This document shows, in pieces, positions 58,520-64,000 of a stretch of 64,000 nt of DNA. This stretch comes from Kingdonia uniflora (lineage: Eukaryota > Streptophyta > Magnoliopsida > Ranunculales > Circaeasteraceae), in assembly GCA_014058105.1 (NCBI GenBank), contig JACGCM010000146.1:744001-808000 (forward strand), given 5' to 3'. The notes under the pieces were generated by a model. The model saw only the letters and a list, made by a program, of their open reading frames with translations. It made no database searches and was not told where the DNA came from. The first letter of the stretch is position 1. The number at the start of each line of letters is the position of its first letter. The translations under genes were made by a program, and so were the position numbers.

Positions 58520-58685
58520 ATGGGGTCCTCTACCGCATCTCAACCTCTGGTCGCGATCTAACCCTTAGAAGGAGACATGTTCACTGATGGATCCAACACA
58601 TTCCCTCTCCCTTATGTCCTCAAAGCTTCAATTCGTCCTGACATCGTCACCTTCATTCACTCCCAAATATCCAAACATAAATTAA
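58520..58685 (+). pseudogene. RPL4: 60S ribosomal protein L4 (uL4), first-exon fragment
   Basis: From ATG 58520: SQPLVAI, then an in-frame TAA where Gln is expected, then PLEGDMFTDGSNTFPLPYVL and KASIRPDIVTFIHSQISK. This is the N-terminus of cytosolic ribosomal protein L4. The match is lost after about 55 codons; the rest of the protein is absent. The CT-rich leader and telo-box upstream show that it came from genomic DNA including its leader, not just from the coding region. It is dead because of truncation and the stop. Confidence 0.75.
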
Positions 58686-59462
58686 GTGAAAATGTAATCT
58701 ATGCTCAATAGATTCATTTTCCCTCTTTCTTTACTTGATGTTGTGTAGAAGTATAAGTGTTTTAATAATTCTAAACACTTTACTTTTATTTAAGATTCAG
58801 AATGGTATGTATGATGTTCATCGCTTATTTTGTTTTTTTGCAGTTGCTGGAAGAGAGAAAGGGTACAAATGTTTTGCAGTACCTTTATGCTTATTTCGAT
58901 TAACACCATTCGATTGCCTAAGAAGGTCAATTCTGCTCAATCTTATTCACCTTACCCGAGGCATGACAGTGATGGCATACAGAAATAGCCGCTATAATTT
59001 TTACCTGCACCGATGGAGGAGATGCTCAATAGATTTTCCATGCTCAATACACATTCTTCTTCTCAACAACCTTTACTGTAAATATCTTACATTTATAGCA
59101 ACTTAACAAGTACATATTTATTGTGAACTTGCAGGAGGCAGAACCTTACCGAAGGATTGAAAAAGTTACAGTGTCGGACACTTAAAGGATTGAAAATGTT
59201 TGATTGATATAATATAGGTTCATGCGTGTGGATCAATGGTGACAGAAGAACAACCCCATGCCATGTAAATACCACTGGAGTATTTCTTCATGGGATACAG
59301 GTTGTACAGGCCGTACAACCTCAATGGCATCCCACGCAGCCCATTGAGCCCCACATGTATATCTCCAGAGCTGCTATTTTCAGAAAGCATGGGTTTGAAG
59401 CTAAAACTAATAAAAACTCGGATTGCACTGCAAGTCTAGAAAAAAGGAAATGCCATATGTTT
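58686..59462. other. No supported gene
   Basis: Two open frames (58735-59106 and 59226-59528) are free of stops but carry no motif I know. A palindromic GTACAGGCCGTACAACC-like segment lies near 59305. Confidence 0.35.
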
Positions 59463-60182
59463 TGTAGGGGCCTAACTTCTCAAGGAGGGGAAGTTAGCTC
59501 TTACACCACAATGTTTATCTTCTATTAAAAGGTTCAAGCATATAATCAATAATACAAATAGCCTACTGACAATATACTTGCATGGAGGCCTAGAATGGGA
59601 TACTCCACGACCTCTGATGAGGATTACTGTCGAGTAGTTGAAGGTTCGAGTACTGGGTAATTTACAGAGTAATCGAAGATAAACATCAAGGGTTCTGGGG
59701 AGTGATTTCGTAGCCTCTTCTTGGTTCCCCATCTCTTTTGTTTAAAGAATATAGGAGGGGTTGAGTCACCAAGAAAAGTCAAATTATAGGTGTATCCTCT
59801 GGGTATCAGGCGGGTATCCTGGAGTTGGTGTTGACACTGTAAATGTCAGGTCTAGCACTGTGCTCTGACACTATAGCCGTTGTTGGTTCTATCACTGTAG
59901 TCGTCAGGACCAATAATGGTGCCGTTCTTGTCTGGCGAGCTTGCTTATCTGACACGTATGCCTTTGGCCATGTACGACTATGGTCTAAGTATTTTTGATG
60001 CTGATGTGGGGTTTGTGTGCTGATGGATCTGTCTTTGTCTTCGAGGCCTGTTCATAGTCAAAGTTCATGCAGTCATGGAAAGCTTGTTTACGGATTGATT
60101 GGGCTTCGAGGTATTCATCTAAGCTTTGATGTAGCCTTCGAGTGTTCGGCTGGAGCTAGGAGGCTCCGAGTAGGCTACCACA
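59463..60182 (-). repeat. Gypsy family E solo LTR
   Basis: 720 bases, starting TGTAGGGGCCTAAC and ending GGCTACCACA. It is flanked directly by TGTTT on both sides (59458-59462 and 60183-60187), so it is a solo LTR left by LTR-LTR recombination. It is the same family and orientation as the LTR at 62184. Confidence 0.9.
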
Positions 60183-60213
60183 TGTTTAATTTGTAATCTA
60201 TACTTCTTTGTTT

Positions 60214-60689
60214 CAAATGCTATATGTTTTTCTCCTCATAATTTTGTTTTGTTCATTTGTATTTGATGTGTTCCATATAGTGAATTACTTTGGGTAGGCT
60301 TTCTTTAATTTAATTTGTGACTGTAACTTCATGTGGCGTCGTTTGATAATATACCAGCTTGGAGGTGGCTATCTATTTGGGTTGCCTGTGGGCTTTGTTG
60401 TTGATTCTCTTGGTGCTACTATTGGTACAACAGTTGCATTTCTTCTTGGTAGAGCAATAAGATTCTATAACCTGTGGATTCTTACAACTTGAATTTGTTT
60501 TTTGTTCTCTCCCACATCAATAACTCGTAGATTCTTACAACTTGAAATTGTTTTTTCTCTCTCTCACATCAAGATAAGGAAGATAGTCACTCTTGAAATG
60601 CAACATGTTTTTCTCCTCATAATTTTGTATTGTTCATTTGCATTTGATGTGTTTTATGTAGTGAATTATTTTAGGTAGGCTTTCTTTAA
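60214..60689. repeat. Direct repeats around the VTT exon
   Basis: A 95-base unit (60214-60308) containing TTTTTCTCCTCATAATTTTG recurs at 60594-60689. Between the two copies there is also a doublet of about 50 bases built on GATTCTTACAACTTGAA (about 60477 and 60530). Confidence 0.9.
60358..60465 (+). pseudogene. VTT-domain (TVP38/DedA-like) gene, single exon
   Basis: After an acceptor-like ATACCAG the reading LGGGYLFGLPVGFVVDSLGA is followed by TIGTTVAFLLGRA. This is the conserved glycine-rich core of SNARE-associated/VTT (TVP38, DedA) membrane proteins. Only this one exon is visible; neighbouring exons are missing and the exon lies between direct repeats. It is probably a shuffled or leftover gene piece. 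Confidence 0.6.
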
Positions 60690-60719
60690 ATCTTACAACT
60701 AGAAGGGTGCTGATAGGGG

Positions 60720-62100
60720 CAATATGTTTAGGAAGGATCAGCTTTGGTCATTTTTTGCGAGCTTCGGCAGTGTTGTCAATGTGGGAACATTTGCGGCTCT
60801 CAGTCTCATGTGAGACAGAAGAGATAAGGGGTGTAGGAGTAGAAGGTGGGCCTTGTAAACGTATATTTGGATTGGCGGTCGAAGGATGCCCTTGATTATT
60901 TGATTCGCGGAGGCGCTCAAGGTCGATATATGCATTGATTTTTGAGAGCATCTCCTAGAGGGTTCACAGTTTGTGGAGGACCAGGTACTCTTTGACACGG
61001 CTGATATCTGACAAAATGTTTGAATACGCGAGTACGGCATTCGCGTAATCGATGTTTTTGACTTTGCGCAACTCATCGAGGAATCTCTTGGTGAAGGCCT
61101 CAAGGATTTCACCGGGCGATTTTCTAAAATTGAAGAGGGTATCGACTCAGACTTCACGGTCCTTGTTGATGGAAAATTGGCCTATGAAGAGGCTGGATAA
61201 TTGCTCGAAACTTCAAATCGAGCTATTGGGAAGGTTATGATACCAACAAAGATAGCTATCTGTGAGGCTAGTGGGGAAAAGGAGACACATCAGGTGGTCA
61301 GCCATGGAGTAAAGGCTTAAAGTATTTTGGAATTCTAGAATGTGGGATTGAAGATCGGTGTTGCAATATTCACTGATTTTGGGGGCTCAGAAATTTGGAG
61401 GCACCTCGATAACGAGGAGTTTAGGGCAGAGGGGGTTGTTTAACCGACTCCACGAGTTTGGTATAGGACTCGTACTGATGTAAATTGTAGGGTAGATTTT
61501 GTAGTCGAGGTCCTGCTGTACACGATAGGCAGGATGAGGGGGGCAGGATCGATGGGTTTGGGGTTGATGAGGGCCAGTATTCGGCGTGTGTTTGGCGCTG
61601 CACTCCCCGAGGTGTTTACGAGCAGGGAGGCATTTGGGGTACCTGTTGGAGCACTGGGTGGAATCAGAGGAGTTCTCCGTGGGATGGATGCCAAGATGGA
61701 TAGAGCTAGTATGGGGAACAGTAGGGGGAGCATCCTCGGCACCAAGATAGACCGGGGGTACTTCAAGATGTAGTAGGGACCCCAATCGAGCGCGGGCAGA
61801 TATGCGTGACGGCGTGGGTACTCGAGATGGCAGAGGGGCGTCTAGAGGCTGTAGTCGTTACAACTCCCGAACTGTTTTGCGCAGGTCGTCGATGGCGCGA
61901 TATTATCTGTCGGCGCCATCCAGACGGCATTGCCATTCGGCTTCAAACTCTTTCCGGTGTTCTTCGCGTTCCTCACGTAATTTTTCTTGGTGCCGCTCCT
62001 CAGCATGAGCGAATTGCGGAGTAAGATGGGCTAATTGGACAACGACTCCATCAGCTGGGTTGTCAGCATGGGTAGAAGTGGAGTGTAAGGTGGGGGCCAT
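60720..62100 (-). pseudogene. Gypsy family E gag
   Basis: ATG 62100 on the minus strand opens gag with a charged helix (FAHAEERHQEKLREEREEHR). Pro-rich sequence follows (61785-61387). The capsid-like block near 61250-61050 reads YHNLPNSSI, SFEQLSSLFIGQFSINKD and SPGEILEAFTKRFLDELRKV, the retrotransposon gag pattern. After 60738 the element is truncated; protease and the rest of pol are absent. Stops at several positions show decay. Confidence 0.75.
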
Positions 62101-62161
62101 TGGAAGTGGTTTGTATGAATTGGAAAAGTAAAGTATAAGGCAGGGGGAGACTGGTAAGGTA

Positions 62162-62183
62162 GGAAAGTATAGACGGCGCCAAA
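62162..62183 (-). promoter_or_regulatory. Primer binding site of gypsy E
   Basis: On the minus strand TTTGGCGCCGTCTATAC follows the LTR directly. TGGCGCCGTCT is the primer-site pattern of Tat-type gypsy elements. Confidence 0.75.
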
Positions 62184-62921
62184 TGTAGGGGCCTAACTTC
62201 GCAAGGATGGGAAGTTGGCTCTTACACCACGGGGTTTATCTTTTATCAAAGGGTTCAAGCATATAATCAATAATACAAATAACCTACTAAAAATATACTT
62301 GCGTGGAGGCCTAGAATGGGACACTCCACGACCTCTGATGAGGATTTTTATGAGATTTGATATTACTGTCAATTAGTCGTAGGTTCGAGTACTGGGTAAT
62401 TTACAGAGTGATGGAAGGTAAACTATAAGGGTTCTGGGAAGAGATTTCATAACCTCTCCTTGGCTCCCCCTCTCTTCTATTTATATAACATAGGAAGGGA
62501 AGAGTCACCAAGGAAAGTTAAATTATAGGTGTATCCTCCGGGTATCAGGTGGGTATCCCAGAGTTGGTGTTGACGCCGTAAATGTCGGGTCTGGCACTGT
62601 GCCCTGACACTATAGCCGTTGTTGGTTCTATCACTGTAGTCCTCAGGACCAACAATGGAGCCATTCTTGTCCAGTGAGCTGGCTTATCTGACACGTCTTC
62701 CTTCGACCATGTGCGACTATGGTCGAAGTATTTTTGATGCTGATATGGGGTTCGTGTGCTGACGGATCTGTCTTCGTCTTCGTGGCTTGCTCATAGTCGA
62801 AGTTCGTGTAGTCTTAGAAAGCTTGTTTACGGATTGATTGGGCTTCGAGGTATTCATGTAGGCTTCGATGTAGCCTTTGAGTGTTCGACTGGAGCTAGGA
62901 GGCTGCGAGTAGGCTACTACA
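62184..62921 (-). repeat. Gypsy family E LTR
   Basis: 738 bases, TGTAGGGGCCTAAC to GGCTACTACA, the same family as 59463-60182. It contains 15 or so extra bases (TTATGAGATTTGATA region near 62348) missing from the solo LTR. It has PBS on its left and a PPT-like tract on its right. Confidence 0.88.
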
Positions 62922-62940
62922 TTCACCCCCTCTCAGCAAG
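62922..62940 (-). promoter_or_regulatory. Polypurine-tract-like sequence
   Basis: On the minus strand GCTGAGAGGGGGTGAA immediately precedes the LTR. This is what one expects before a 3' LTR of an element lying to the right. Confidence 0.6.
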
Positions 62941-63178
62941 GGTCTCGAAAATAGGTGTAGAGGCATTTGTTGTGAAAAATTATTAGTTGTTGGAAGTTGA
63001 ACGGTTGTCTAAGGTATATTGGGTTTCCGAGGAAGGTAATAAAAGTGGGTAATTACGAAGTTATGGTGATTACGGAGTAATAAATGATGTTTATGTGGAT
63101 ATAAATATGGTAGGTGAGGGGGCAACACTGTATACTCTTCGTCTTTACTCTTTTCCTCTGTATTTCGTGAAAATAATC

Positions 63179-63379
63179 ATGGATATCACTCCCAACACGC
63201 GTTATCAGAGAAGGATGGGGTTTGCCAGAGATCGTCGAATAGAACACAAAATAGTTAAACTGAAGCTGAAGTTCTTTGGTGACAAGGAGCTCGATTGGAA
63301 CATGCCGGACCTAGTGGAGGTAGAACCTGGGGAGCCGATCAATGGGCAATCCTATGTACACTTGTGGGGGATGATGTAG
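63179..63379 (+). pseudogene. Possible antisense accessory ORF of a second gypsy E copy
   Basis: The plus-strand frame from ATG 63179 reads MDITPNTRYQRRMGFARD, then KIVKLKLKFFGDKELDWN. Two stops follow at 63377-63382, after which the frame continues with FTAAEELYLFLSALAERLV. It lies beside a PPT/LTR on the strand opposite to the gypsy element, the same position as the accessory ORF at 27993. I do not recognise the domain; a link to the Transposase_28-like ORF is only positional. Confidence 0.35.
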
Positions 63380-64000
63380 TAAAAGTTTACAGCTGCTGAA
63401 GAACTTTATCTCTTCCTATCGGCTTTGGCCGAGCGTCTTGTGCAGGAAGATGATCAGTTATTGAAGGATGAGCAGAGCTCGGCTGGAATAGCTGGTCTGT
63501 ATGAAAATAGCAGGGTGGTGGTGGTGATGGGTTTTGTTATTATTTTTTGTATGACTGTATTTGAAGGTTTATGTTGTTGTTTTTGTTGATGTCTGTAGAT
63601 TTTCCTCTTCTTCCCTACGGTCCTCTTTTTTGTAATTGACGTAATGGAATGAGAACAACACTTTAATGAAATTATGTGTTTTTGTATCTGGTAAATACGG
63701 TAGACGAATAGATTGTAGGCGCGGGATCGAACATCCAACTTCGAAGGGTAAATAGTAGAAATGGCTAACTTCGAGGGGAAAAGTACTTCAAATTGTCATG
63801 TTGGTATCGAAGACATTGGTTAATATTCGACCTGGAATGAATAATTGACTCTGAATTCTCAAAGTTTGATGTATGTATTGAAGGAGTTGTAGGAGAAGGC
63901 ATAGAGGGGTCGAGGGTTTGAGACTATGGATGTATCGATTGCAAAACCTCAGAAATAGTTGCTGAGTGCGCATGCTAATAAATGATTGAGTCTGGGAAGT
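63380..64000. other. Right edge, no gene seen
   Basis: Some short phrases repeat (CCAACTTCGAAGGG and CTAACTTCGAGGGG at 63737 and 63767), recalling the satellite-like arrays of Tat elements. The internal region of the second gypsy E copy probably continues beyond the window. Confidence 0.35.

Noticed and set aside
58735..59528. Two open frames of 100-123 codons
   Set aside because: No recognisable domain and no splice or promoter support.

Overview
The window looks like nuclear DNA of a eudicot plant. It is AT-rich, host exons are bounded by GT/AG introns, and most of it is nested, decayed transposons of plant type: Ty1/copia, Ty3/gypsy of the Tat type, PIF/Harbinger, hAT-like non-autonomous elements and a foldback element. 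Only one host gene is clearly intact, a six-exon TORTIFOLIA1/SPIRAL2-like microtubule-associated protein gene (45747-51127, + strand, 814 codons). A tail-to-tail pair of small paralogous genes of unknown function (8064-8836) also looks intact.

Layout. 1-3218: 3' half of a copia element with its LTR. 3219-4808: remnant of a gypsy-type LTR. About 4920-6520 and 12031-13716: two decayed copies of a second copia family. 8064-8836: the small-gene pair. 10147-11279: hAT-like element 1. 13935-43554: a PIF/Harbinger element bounded by TTA and long imperfect terminal inverted repeats. It carries a LINE ORF1-type (DUF4283-like) fragment, a plant mobile domain (PMD) gene, a DDE transposase and a Myb/trihelix-like ORF1.

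That Harbinger element was later invaded by a 3.7 kb LTR-like block (21636-25341) and by a copia element (25460-43435, TSD TCCAA). The copia was in turn invaded by a Tat-type gypsy element on the minus strand (26984-38468). The gypsy element carries an accessory ORF antisense to pol and two satellite-like tandem arrays. With later insertions removed, the Harbinger element is about 7.9 kb.

Right of it are a foldback element split by hAT-like element 2 (43555-45335), the TORTIFOLIA1-like gene, and a copia 5' LTR split by hAT-like element 3 (51884-53379). A decayed copia body follows (55579-57960). Host-gene scraps are scattered there: an NLR leucine-rich repeat piece, an RPL4 first exon with a telo-box, and one VTT/DedA-type exon. 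The right edge (59463-64000) has a gypsy solo LTR and a partial gypsy element whose LTR lies between a PPT on one side and a PBS on the other.

Nearly all transposon coding regions are broken by stops and frameshifts. The value of the window lies in its nested architecture, the unusual cargo of the Harbinger element, and the host gene. All identities come from reading motifs by eye; no database search or alignment was run.
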